Assembly (NCBI RefSeq): GCF_025061645.1
Contig: NZ_JANYMP010000032.1
Coordinates: 1-64,000 of the forward strand
Direction: 5' to 3'
Source of the DNA: Umezawaea endophytica
GTDB lineage: Bacteria > Actinomycetota > Actinomycetes > Mycobacteriales > Pseudonocardiaceae
DNA: 64,000 bases
A model generated the notes under the pieces. The model did not search any database and was not told where the DNA came from. It saw only the letters and a list, made by a program, of their open reading frames with translations. This document shows positions 15,439 through 23,432 of the stretch, piece after piece. Made by a program: the position numbers and the translations under genes. Numbering within the stretch: the stretch's first letter is position 1; each line of letters opens with the position of its first letter.

Positions 15439-16401
15439 GTGAACACGTTCGGCCGCGCACTGCTCGCCACGACCGCCGTTGGCACCGCCACCCTCGCCTA
15501 CGCGGCGGGGATCGAGAGACGTCACTGGACACTCCGCCAGGCCACCGTGCCGGTGCTCGCCCCCGGCTCGTCGCCACTGCGGGTGCTGCACATCTCGGAC
15601 CTGCACATGCTGCCCGGCCAGAAGTCCAAGCAGCGCTGGGTGGCCGCGCTGGACGAGCTGGAACCCGACCTCGTGGTGAACACCGGCGACAACCTCGCGC
15701 ACATGCAGGCCGTGCCCGCCGTCGTGCGCGCGCTCGGCCCGCTGCTGGCCCGTCCGGGCGTGTTCGTGTTCGGCAGCAACGACTACTTCGCGCCCCGCCC
15801 GAAGAACCCCGTCCGCTACCTGCTGCCGTCGGCGAAGACGAAGCGCGTGCACGGCATCAACCTGCCCTGGCGCGACCTCAGGGCCGCCATGGTGGAGCGC
15901 GGGTGGTTGGACCTCACCCACGTGCGCCGCACGTTCCAGGTGGCCGGTCAGACCGTGTTCGCGGCCGGTCTGGACGACCCGCACCTCAAGCGCGACCGCT
16001 ACGAGGACATCGCGGGCCCCGCCGACGAGAACGCGGCGCTCCGCCTGGGCGTCACGCACTCCCCGGAACCCCGCGTCCTGGACCCGTTCGCGGCCGACGG
16101 CTACGACTTCGTCATGGCGGGCCACACCCACGGCGGCCAGCTCCGCGTCCCCGGTTACGGCGCGCTCGTCACGAACTGCGACCTGGACCGCGCCCGCGCC
16201 CGCGGCGTCTCCCGCTGGGGCGCCCACATGTGGCTCAACGTCTCCGCCGGCCTGGGCACCTCCCCGTACGCCCCGGTGCGCTTCGCCTGCCCACCGGAGG
16301 CCAGCCTCCTCACCCTCGTCCCCCGCACCGTCGACGCAGGTCAAGGGGCATCTGGATCACTTAGTGGCACCCGATTCGGAGTAGGCGGGAACGTCCGGTA
16401 G
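15439..16401 (+). CDS. Metallophosphoesterase (Rv3683-like)
   Basis: A 320-residue calcineurin-like phosphoesterase. The metal motifs appear in order: [10 protein letters not shown] (Asp54, His56), NTGDNLAH (near 81-88), GSNDYFAP (Asn114), and [15 protein letters not shown] near 230. An N-terminal hydrophobic stretch ([18 protein letters not shown]) suggests a membrane anchor or export, as in YkuE-type proteins. The substrate is unknown. The GTG start at 15439 follows no strong ribosome-binding site. The C-terminal codons run to 18 bp before tRNA-Pro, so the tRNA promoter must lie inside this gene. Confidence 0.9.
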   Translation: MNTFGRALLATTAVGTATLAYAAGIERRHWTLRQATVPVLAPGSSPLRVLHISDLHMLPGQKSKQRWVAALDELEPDLVVNTGDNLAHMQAVPAVVRALGPLLARPGVFVFGSNDYFAPRPKNPVRYLLPSAKTKRVHGINLPWRDLRAAMVERGWLDLTHVRRTFQVAGQTVFAAGLDDPHLKRDRYEDIAGPADENAALRLGVTHSPEPRVLDPFAADGYDFVMAGHTHGGQLRVPGYGALVTNCDLDRARARGVSRWGAHMWLNVSAGLGTSPYAPVRFACPPEASLLTLVPRTVDAGQGASGSLSGTRFGVGGNVR

Positions 16402-16419
16402 AGTTCACCTCGTTCGAAC

Positions 16420-16547
<128 letters not shown>

Positions 16548-16565
16548 CGACTACTTTTGGCCCGC

Positions 16566-16595
16566 AGTCAGCGGAAAGTCAGCAAACGCGCTGAC
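16566..16595. repeat. Left arm-type repeat pair of the element
   Basis: AGTCAGC occurs at 16566-16572 and 16577-16583, with an inverted GCTGAC at 16590-16595. The 30-bp block matches 18516-18545 at 26 positions, all four differences being transitions. Repeats next to the core at both ends resemble integrase arm-binding sites. Confidence 0.6.
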
Positions 16596-16603
16596 ACGAG
16601 CTG

Positions 16604-17413
16604 TCAGGCCGGATCGCCATCGTCCCCATCGAGCGCCTTCAGGATGCGCTCGTGATCGACCGTGCGGCGCGTGTAGAGCTGCAACGTGGTCGAGGCGTTC
16701 TCGTGCCCGAGGACCCGCTGAGCCATGTTGATCGGCACGCCGTCATCCACGAGCCACGTCGCGTACGAGTGCCGGAGGTCGTGGAACGTGATGCCCTCGG
16801 CACCGAACCGGGCGACGTGGCTGACCACTTGGCGGTAGGTGTCGAAGCGCTGGACGTGCTTCCTGCCGTCGTTGTCGACCCACCGCCCCTCAAACCAGTC
16901 GTCGTCAAAGACGATCTCCCCGAGCAGTTCCGCGCGGACGAGGGACGGCTTCCAGATCCGCCCGCGGAACGAGGTTCGCCGCAGCGGTGTCCCCGCCTCG
17001 TTGGTGAAGATCAGCCCATCGGAGTTCGGCGGGTACTTCTCGATGTGCTCCCGCAGGATCGGCACCAGCCACGAGGGCAACGGAATCTCCTGCCGACCGG
17101 CCCGGCTCTTGGGAAACGGCTTGAACGAGGTCCGGCCGGACACCTCGATGATCGTCCGCACCACCCGCACGACGCGCTTGTCCAGGTCGACGGCGTCCGT
17201 GCAGTTCCCCACCGTCTCGCCCCACCGCTACCCAGTACCGGCAGCCATCGCGACCACGCCGCGGTAGCGGTCCGGCACGGACGGGAGCAGCCGAGACCGG
17301 AGCACGTCCCGTGAGATCACGACCTCGTCCGTGTCCTGAACGCGACGACCGGGTAGCCCCCTTGACCCGCGCGGTTGGGGCGGGGCCAGGTCGACGAGAT
17401 GGCGCGAGGCCCC
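16604..17413 (-). pseudogene. Tyrosine integrase, truncated and interrupted by an amber codon
   Basis: The minus strand from 17212 down to 16604 encodes the catalytic domain of a phage-type integrase: EIPLPSWLVPILREHIEKYP, then HDLRHSYATWLVDDGVPI (HxxR), RVLGHENASTTLQLYTRR (second His and nucleophile Tyr). Reading upstream in the same frame gives SVPDRYRGVVAMAAGTG, then TAG at 17228-17230, then RWGETVGNC. The stop thus replaces the Leu of the usual GTGLRWGE box just before the first catalytic Arg. Only about 60 residues precede it before another in-frame stop at 17414-17416, so the core-binding and arm-binding domains are gone. The gene cannot make an active recombinase. It reads toward the tRNA, the usual placement. 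Confidence 0.88.
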
Positions 17414-17458
17414 TCAGTTCGAGGCAGATGCGCGGGGTCGCCTAGACACGCAGCTCAC

Positions 17459-17474
17459 CAGAACTATTGTTCTG
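17459..17474. promoter_or_regulatory. Inverted repeat upstream of the ParA-like gene, candidate operator
   Basis: CAGAAC-TATT-GTTCTG is a perfect 6-bp-arm repeat 28 bp before the ParA-like ATG. TTGTTC within it could be a -35, with AAACAT at 17488-17493 as a weak -10. Autorepression by a ParA-like protein is conceivable but not shown. Confidence 0.3.
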
Positions 17475-17501
17475 TGCCGACCTCTGCAAACATCTCACGT
17501 C

Positions 17502-18506
17502 ATGAAGACGATCTCGTTCTTTAACCATAAGGGCGGCGTGGGCAAGACCACGATGCTGTTCAACGCCGCGATTGAGATGGGACGTCTCGGGAAGCGCGTC
17601 CTGATGGTCGACCTTGATGCCCAGGCCAACCTCAGTGCCATCTCCCTGCCTGACGAGAAGCTGACCGAGCTGTACGCGCCCGAGGCCGATGCCCTCACTG
17701 TGGCCCACGCCTTCGCTCCCCTAGTGAGCGGCTCTGGCGATGTCGAAGCCCCTGAGGCCATCGAGGTCCGTCCGGGCAGCGTCTGGCTAACTGCTGGTGA
17801 CATCAAGCTGTCGGACTTCGAAGGCATCATGCCCAACGCCTGGACGGAGGCCCTCGCTGGTCAGGAGCGTGGTTTCCGTGTGACCAGCGCCCCCTTCCGG
17901 ATGATCCACGATCTAGGCAAAATCCTGGAAGCCGACTTCGCTTTTGTGGACTTGGGGCCCAACGTCGGAGCGCTCAACCGAGCAGTGCTCTTGGGTAGCG
18001 ACTACCTGATCGTGCCCATGGCCTCCGACCTCTTCTCCCTGCGCGCGCTCCCGAGCGTGGGTGGCAGCCTCACGACCTGGGTCAGGCAGTGGAAAACTGC
18101 TCAGTCCCTTGCGCCCAAGCTGACCTTTGAACTTCCCCGCGGCTTGCCCAAGGTCTTGGGCTACGTCTCGCAGCAGTTCAACGTGTACCGAGGCGAAGCA
18201 ACGATGGCCTTCTCTCAGTGGATCGACATGATGCCTGAGCAGATGAAGGTAGGGCTGCTGGACCCGTTGGCGGAGCACTCCGATGGAGCAGGCGCGACTC
18301 TCGCCGATCCCGCACAGTCGGACGGGCCGAAGGTAGGTGACCTGAAGAACTTCCACAGCCTGGTGCCCTACGCCCAGACGATGAGGAAGGCGATCTTCGA
18401 ACTGGTGGCGGACGAGGTCGTGCGAGGTGGACAGGTCACGCGAGCGCGAGCAAGTGAAGAGCAGTTCAAGGCACTTTGCAACAACATCATCGAACGGGCC
18501 GTCTAG
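17502..18506 (+). CDS. ParA/Soj-like ATPase, cargo of the tRNA-Pro element
   Basis: A 334-residue P-loop ATPase. It begins MKTISFFNHKGGVGKTTMLF, a deviant Walker A with signature Lys10 and P-loop Lys15, then VLMVDLDAQANLS (Walker A') and DFAFVDLGPNVGALNRAVLL (Walker B). The C-terminal third (from about residue 215, FNVYRGEATMAFSQWIDMMP onward) is longer than in plasmid partition ParA. No parB or centromere-like repeats follow, and a 2.2-kb chromosomal remnant does not need partition. Solo ParA-like ATPases with this FFNHKGGVGKTT start are common in genomic islands and their role is unclear. GC is visibly lower than in the flanks, a sign of transfer. The frame is intact, unlike the integrase. 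No good ribosome-binding site is seen; a leaderless or short-leader transcript is possible. Confidence 0.85.
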   Translation: MKTISFFNHKGGVGKTTMLFNAAIEMGRLGKRVLMVDLDAQANLSAISLPDEKLTELYAPEADALTVAHAFAPLVSGSGDVEAPEAIEVRPGSVWLTAGDIKLSDFEGIMPNAWTEALAGQERGFRVTSAPFRMIHDLGKILEADFAFVDLGPNVGALNRAVLLGSDYLIVPMASDLFSLRALPSVGGSLTTWVRQWKTAQSLAPKLTFELPRGLPKVLGYVSQQFNVYRGEATMAFSQWIDMMPEQMKVGLLDPLAEHSDGAGATLADPAQSDGPKVGDLKNFHSLVPYAQTMRKAIFELVADEVVRGGQVTRARASEEQFKALCNNIIERAV

Positions 18507-18515
18507 CTCCGCCAG

Positions 18516-18545
18516 AGTCAGCGGGAAGTCAGCGAACACGCCGAC
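18516..18545. repeat. Right arm-type repeat pair of the element
   Basis: AGTCAGC at 18516-18522 and 18527-18533, followed by AACACGCCGAC. This block mirrors 16566-16595 (26 of 30 bases) and starts 10 bp after the ParA-like stop codon. Confidence 0.6.
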
Positions 18546-18628
18546 ACCAGGCCCGATTGCCCTGCACTCGCCAGCATAAAACGCGATGTCAGAGGTACTG
18601 CTCGGTCTAGGATGACCAGGGGCGGCAA

Positions 18629-18726
<98 letters not shown>

Positions 18727-19297
18727 GGGCCTTCGCGGGCCGGTGGGCGTGGGTGGGACTCGATCACGTTGCCCGCGTCGGCCGATGATCGATAAGCGCC
18801 GAAACGCGATGATGTTTATCGGGATTCGAATGCGAAGATTCCACGCGATAAGGCAATACACCGTCGCTGTGACACAGGTCGCCTATCACTGTTAACGCGG
18901 CGCGGACCAGTCGGTCACGCGAAACACGAGTCCCGTTTCTCACGTTCGGCCCCTCGGTCCCACCGATCGGGTGGACCTCCGGCCCACAAGCCCGCGGGTC
19001 GTCCTCAGAGGACTCCCCACCTCCCGTTCCAGGCTCTGACCAGGCCGAAGACCTCCCCCGAGCGGTACGCACCGGACCCCCTCCGATGACCGCGCAGGAC
19101 TGTTCGGCGCGGAGTGCGATTCAGGTTTGGTGTTCGCTCATAAGGGGTACGACCACGCCCTAGGCCGAAACTCATCACCGTTCGCACAATCGGGTGAATA
19201 AGCCGTTTAGACCTGACTTAGCGTAACAACATTCGTGGCTGTTCCGACTACGAGACGTAGCGTCCACACCAGACGCCGTTCACGTCGGGAGAAACCC
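18727..19297. other. Intergenic region after attR, no supported gene
   Basis: About 570 bp with an AT-richer first part (18770-18895). Open frames here, including one of 102 codons on the minus strand (18764-19072), lack ribosome-binding sites and family similarity. The last 80 bp probably hold the promoter of the small membrane protein at 19298, but no convincing -35/-10 pair stands out. Confidence 0.55.
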
Positions 19298-19561
19298 ATG
19301 AGCATCATCTCCTCGGTCAGCCATGCCCGAAAAACGTGGTTGGCCACTGCTACGACGACCGTGATGATCGTCACCCTCTCCAGCATCGTCGGAGTGCTGA
19401 CCACGCCGCTGTTCGCGTTCCTCACGGCCGCGGCCTGCACGTTGGTCGCCGCCGCCGGGGTCGCGCTGAGGCGGGCCGCGCGGACGATGGACACGATCTT
19501 CACCGAAGAGCTGGACGACCCGCGGCAGCGGCAGCCGACGCGGTTGAAGAGGGCCAAGTAG
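19298..19561 (+). CDS. Small membrane protein, unknown function
   Basis: An 87-residue protein with two membrane segments (TWLATATTTVMIVTLSSIVG, then LFAFLTAAACTLVAAAGVAL) and a charged C-terminus ending RLKRAK. ATG at 19298 has GGGAGAAACCC directly upstream, a good ribosome-binding site, which is the main reason to accept it. No family recognised. It stands alone between the integrated element and the GH16 gene. Confidence 0.6.
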   Translation: MSIISSVSHARKTWLATATTTVMIVTLSSIVGVLTTPLFAFLTAAACTLVAAAGVALRRAARTMDTIFTEELDDPRQRQPTRLKRAK

Positions 19562-19672
19562 CCGATCTTCGCCGCGGAGCACCTGGTCGGGTCGCGGTCG
19601 CCGTTGACACGGAGGCGTCGGAGCGCTTCTCTGCGTAACCGGTGAAGCTCCGCGACGAGAGGCTCTACTCGG

Positions 19673-20572
19673 ATGACGCGCACGGCGGCCGCCCTCGTGG
19701 CGGTCTTGGTGGCCACGACCGCGTGCTCAGGCCCAGCGCCTGCCGACGACTGGCAGGTCGTCTGGCGGGAGGACTTCACCGGCGCCGAGGGCTCACCACC
19801 CTCCGGTGACTGGATCGTCGACACCGGCACCGCCTACCCCGGCGGTGCACCCCACTGGGGCACGGGTGAGATCCAGACGCACACGGCCGACCCGTCGAAC
19901 GTCGCGCTGGACGGTCGGGGCAACCTGGTGATCACGCCCCGCCGGGACGCCGCGGGAGCCTGGACGTCCGGTCGGGTCGAGACGAAGCGCTCCGACTTCA
20001 AGGCCCCCGAGGGTGGCGCGCTGCGCATCGAGGGCCGCGTGCGGATGCCCGAAGGCACGGGTGACGCCGCCCTGGGCTACTGGTCCGCGTTCTGGGCGCT
20101 CGGCGCGCCCCACCGCGGCGACTACTGGAACTGGCCCGAGGTCGGCGAGGTCGACGTCATGGAGAACGTCAACGGCGTCGACCAGGTGTGGGGCGCCCTG
20201 CACTGCGGCGTCGAGGTCGGCGGGCCGTGCGACGAGCCGGACGGCCTCGGCGGCAGCGCCCCGTGCCCCGGCTCGCCGTGCCTGGGCGAGTTCCACACCT
20301 ACGCGTTCGAGTGGGACCGCGGCACCACCCCGAACGAGCTGCGCTGGTACGTCGACGGGCAGCGGTACCACTCGGTCGACGAGGCGCGGGTCGGCGCGGG
20401 CCCGTGGGCGGCGATGACCTCGCACGCGGGCTACTTCGTCCTGCTCAACGTCTCCATCGGCGGCGGTTTCCCGAACGGCGTCGCGCGCCGCGACACCCCG
20501 ACCGCCGCCACCACACCGGACCGGCCCATGGTCGTCGACCACGTGTCGGTGTCGACCAGGGCCCGCCGCTAA
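19673..20572 (+). CDS. Secreted GH16 beta-glucanase, probable lipoprotein
   Basis: A 299-residue glycoside hydrolase family 16 protein. The signal sequence ends VATTACSG, a lipobox-like site with Cys18. The catalytic motif ExDxxE is intact in WPEVGEVDVMENVNG (nucleophile Glu159, Asp161, acid/base Glu164). The surroundings (WREDFTGAEG, GRVETKRSDF, GEFHTYAFEW, FVLLNVSIGGGFP) are those of laminarinase-type endo-beta-1,3-glucanases. It should act on fungal or algal beta-glucan outside the cell. Its TAA overlaps the stop of the converging hydrolase by 4 nt. Confidence 0.9.
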   Translation: MTRTAAALVAVLVATTACSGPAPADDWQVVWREDFTGAEGSPPSGDWIVDTGTAYPGGAPHWGTGEIQTHTADPSNVALDGRGNLVITPRRDAAGAWTSGRVETKRSDFKAPEGGALRIEGRVRMPEGTGDAALGYWSAFWALGAPHRGDYWNWPEVGEVDVMENVNGVDQVWGALHCGVEVGGPCDEPDGLGGSAPCPGSPCLGEFHTYAFEWDRGTTPNELRWYVDGQRYHSVDEARVGAGPWAAMTSHAGYFVLLNVSIGGGFPNGVARRDTPTAATTPDRPMVVDHVSVSTRARR

Positions 20573-21360
20573 CCGAGCACGCGATCGGCGAGGGCTTCGA
20601 CGACGGCGGCGACGTCCGCGGGGTGCTTGAGGTCGGCGCCGTGGTCGCGGCCTGCCATGACCACGCGCTCGGCGCCCGGCACGACGGCGGCCAGGGCGTC
20701 GAGCCGTTCGGCCAGGTGGGCGGGGCTGCGGTCGCCGCCGAGCAGGACGGTCGGCACGGTGATGCGGGCGTAGGTGTCGAGGCGCACGCCCAGTGCGTCC
20801 AGCGCGGCCAGCGAGTTGAGCTGGCCGGGCACCAGGCGGCGGTACTTCGGGACCGCCGCGACGGCCGCGCCCGCGAGGGTGGCCTGCCACGGCTTGAGGC
20901 CGACGGTGTGGCGGAAGAAGAGGGCCATGGCCCGGCCGGGCCTGCCCGCGGCCAACGCGGCCTGGGCCCGTGCCAGCACCTCGCCGCCCAGGGGCGGGCC
21001 GAGGAGCACCGGGGCCTCGAAGACGACCGCGCCGAGGAACGAGCCGGGCGAGGCGGCCAGTGCCTCCAGCGCGACCACGCCGCCGTCGGAGTGGCCGTAG
21101 AGGACGACGGGGCCGCCGACCGAGCGGACGACGGCCAGGACGTCGTCGACCTCGTCGGCGACCGTGCACGGCAGCGTGTCCAGGTCGTGGCGGTACTGCC
21201 TGCGGTGGAGCCGGACCACCCGGAACCGGCGGGCGAGGAGCGCGGCCAGCTCGCGGTCGCGGGTGCCGTCGTCCAGGCCGGGGTGCAGCAGCACGACCAC
21301 CGGGCCCGAGCCCTCGTCGAGCACGCGGACGTCGGTGCCGTCGGTGGCGGTGATCGTCAT
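20569..21360 (-). CDS. Alpha/beta hydrolase
   Basis: A 263-residue alpha/beta-hydrolase-fold protein. The oxyanion region is VVVLLHPGLDDG, the nucleophile elbow YGHSDGGVVA (Ser91), and the catalytic His lies in AGRDHGADLKHP near the C-terminus. The acid is probably in VLLGGDRSPAH. No signal peptide. The substrate is unknown; sequence style is like small esterases or haloperoxidase-like enzymes. ATG at 21360 lies 63 bp from the divergent S9 peptidase gene, so they may share a control region. Confidence 0.85.
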   Translation of the reverse strand: MTITATDGTDVRVLDEGSGPVVVLLHPGLDDGTRDRELAALLARRFRVVRLHRRQYRHDLDTLPCTVADEVDDVLAVVRSVGGPVVLYGHSDGGVVALEALAASPGSFLGAVVFEAPVLLGPPLGGEVLARAQAALAAGRPGRAMALFFRHTVGLKPWQATLAGAAVAAVPKYRRLVPGQLNSLAALDALGVRLDTYARITVPTVLLGGDRSPAHLAERLDALAAVVPGAERVVMAGRDHGADLKHPADVAAVVEALADRVLG

Positions 21361-21423
21361 GTGGGCCTCCCGAGGCGGCAGGCTAGTGCCCGGATGTCGG
21401 ACCCTTGAGGCAGGATCGGGGTC

Positions 21424-23256
21424 GTGACGACTCATCCCGCTGCCGTGGTTCCGAATCCGCTGTTCACCGACCCCGAGGCCGAGTCGAGGTGGCGCGCCCG
21501 CTTCTCCGCGCCGCGCATGTCGGCCCCCTCCTGGGCGGAGAACGCGCCCGAACGGAACCTGTACCTGTCGAACGCGGGCGGGGTGTGGGAGGTCTACGCC
21601 TGGGACCGGTCGGACGACTTCCACCGGAAGGTGACGGACCGGCCGAACGGCACGTCGCACTACCGGATCAGCCCGGACGGCGAGTCGATCTGGTGGTTCG
21701 CCGACGAGGACGGCGACGAGTTCGGGTTGTGGGTGAGCGAGCCGTTCACCGCGGACGGCCGGGACGCGTGGACGGCCGTCGAGGGCGTGCCCGCGGGGTA
21801 CTCGGCGGGCCTGGAGATCGGTGAGGACGTGACCGCCGTCGGCGTGTCCACCGACGACGGCACGTCGGTGTGGCTGTCGCGCAAGGGCGGCGCGGCGGAG
21901 GTCGTGTACTCGCACGAGAACGACGGCGGGCTGGACGCGCTGTCGAAGGACGAGACGCTGCTGGTGCTCTCGCACTCCGAGCACGGCGACAGCAGGCACC
22001 CCGCGCTGCGGGTCCTGTCGGTGGAGACCGGTGCCGCCGTCGCGGAGAAGTGGGACGGCGAGGGCAAGGGCCTCGGCACGATCGCGTTCAGCCCTGTCCT
22101 GGGCGACAACCGGGTGCTGGTGCTGCACGAGCGCCGGAGCCGCGAGGAGCTGCTGCTCTGGGACGTGGAGGCGGACACCGAGTCCGAGATCGTGATCGAC
22201 CTGCCGGGCGAGATCGTCGCGGACTGGTACCCGGACGCGACGGCGCTGCTCGTCGTGCACACGTTCGAGGCGCGCAACACGCTGTACCGCTACCACCTGA
22301 TGACCGGGGAGCTGTCCAGGTTGGACACTCCACACGGGACGGTCGGGGCGGCGGCCGTCCGTCCGGACGGGACCGTCGAGTACTCGTGGTCGTCTGCGGC
22401 GCACCCGTCGGTGATCCGCGCGCTGTCGGCGGACGGCTCGGAGCGGGTGCTGCTGGAGGCCGAGGGGGCGAAGGCACCCGGCTCGCAGGACGTGGCTGAC
22501 GTGTTCGTGGACGGTCCCGGCGGCCGGGTGCACGCGCTCGTCGCCCGGCCCGCCGGTGCGCCGGACGGGCCGCTGCCGACGGTGTTCAGCCTGCACGGCG
22601 GCCCGCAGTCGGCGGACGAGGACCGGTTCTCCGGGTACCGCGCGGTGTGGCTGGACGCGGGCTTCGCGGTCGTGCACGTCAACTACCGGGGCTCGACCGG
22701 GTACGGGTCGACGTGGCGGGACGCGATCGAGGGCAGGCCGGGTCTGACCGAGCTGGCGGACGTCGCCGCGGTGCACGACTGGGCGGTCGAGACGGGGTTC
22801 GCCGACCCGGCGAAGTGCGTGGTCAACGGCGCGTCGTGGGGCGGTTACCTGAGCCTGCTGGCGCTCGGCACGCAGCCGGAGCGCTGGGCCGTCGGCACGT
22901 CGATGATCCCGGTGGCCGACTACCTGGCCGCGTACGAGGACGAGATGGAGCCGCTGCGGGCGTTCGACCGGGCGCTGTTCGGCGGGTCGCCGGAGGAGCT
23001 GCCGGAGCTGTACCGCGAGTGCTCGCCGCTGACGTACGTGGACGCGGTGCGCGCGCCCGTGCTGGTGCTGGCGGGTGAGAACGACCCGCGGTGCCCGATC
23101 CGGCAGATCGACAACTACCTGGACCGGCTGGCCGAGCGCGGCGCGGAGTACGAGGTGTACCGCTGGAACGCGGGCCACGGGTCGCTGGTGATCGAGGAGT
23201 CGCTCAAGCAGACGGCGGCCGAGGTTTCCTTCGCGCTCCGACACCTCCCGAGCTAG
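21424..23256 (+). CDS. S9 family prolyl oligopeptidase-like serine peptidase
   Basis: A 610-residue protein with an N-terminal beta-propeller (repeats such as HYRISPDGESIWWFADEDGD and DALSKDETLLVLSHSEHGDS) and a C-terminal alpha/beta hydrolase catalytic domain. The nucleophile is in NGASWGGYLS (Ser471), the acid in LAGENDPRCP and the His in NAGHGSLVIE. LPTVFSLHGGPQSADEDRFS is the usual domain entry. It has no signal peptide, so it is an intracellular acylaminoacyl or oligopeptidase-type enzyme. GTG at 21424. Confidence 0.92.
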   Translation: MTTHPAAVVPNPLFTDPEAESRWRARFSAPRMSAPSWAENAPERNLYLSNAGGVWEVYAWDRSDDFHRKVTDRPNGTSHYRISPDGESIWWFADEDGDEFGLWVSEPFTADGRDAWTAVEGVPAGYSAGLEIGEDVTAVGVSTDDGTSVWLSRKGGAAEVVYSHENDGGLDALSKDETLLVLSHSEHGDSRHPALRVLSVETGAAVAEKWDGEGKGLGTIAFSPVLGDNRVLVLHERRSREELLLWDVEADTESEIVIDLPGEIVADWYPDATALLVVHTFEARNTLYRYHLMTGELSRLDTPHGTVGAAAVRPDGTVEYSWSSAAHPSVIRALSADGSERVLLEAEGAKAPGSQDVADVFVDGPGGRVHALVARPAGAPDGPLPTVFSLHGGPQSADEDRFSGYRAVWLDAGFAVVHVNYRGSTGYGSTWRDAIEGRPGLTELADVAAVHDWAVETGFADPAKCVVNGASWGGYLSLLALGTQPERWAVGTSMIPVADYLAAYEDEMEPLRAFDRALFGGSPEELPELYRECSPLTYVDAVRAPVLVLAGENDPRCPIRQIDNYLDRLAERGAEYEVYRWNAGHGSLVIEESLKQTAAEVSFALRHLPS

Positions 23257-23432
23257 CCTGGTCGCACGGCGCCGTCCCAGCGCCCTACCTCCTGACCGAC
23301 CCCCCACGCGGGCCGGCTGACGCGGAGGCGAAGGGGATTCCTGTCCTCGGGGTGCTGTCGTGACGGTGTCGTGCGCCCGGCGGGTCGGGTGGGCGCGTGG
23401 GGTCCCGCTCCGGTCCGCCACGGAGGCACGCG

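Noticed and set aside
16604-17212. Integrase catalytic domain as a complete short gene starting at 17212
   Set aside because: Upstream sequence in the same frame continues the integrase family across a TAG, so it is a fragment of a broken gene, not a natural short protein.
18764-19072. 102-codon minus-strand frame after attR
   Set aside because: No ribosome-binding site, no recognisable domain and mixed codon bias. I leave this region as intergenic.
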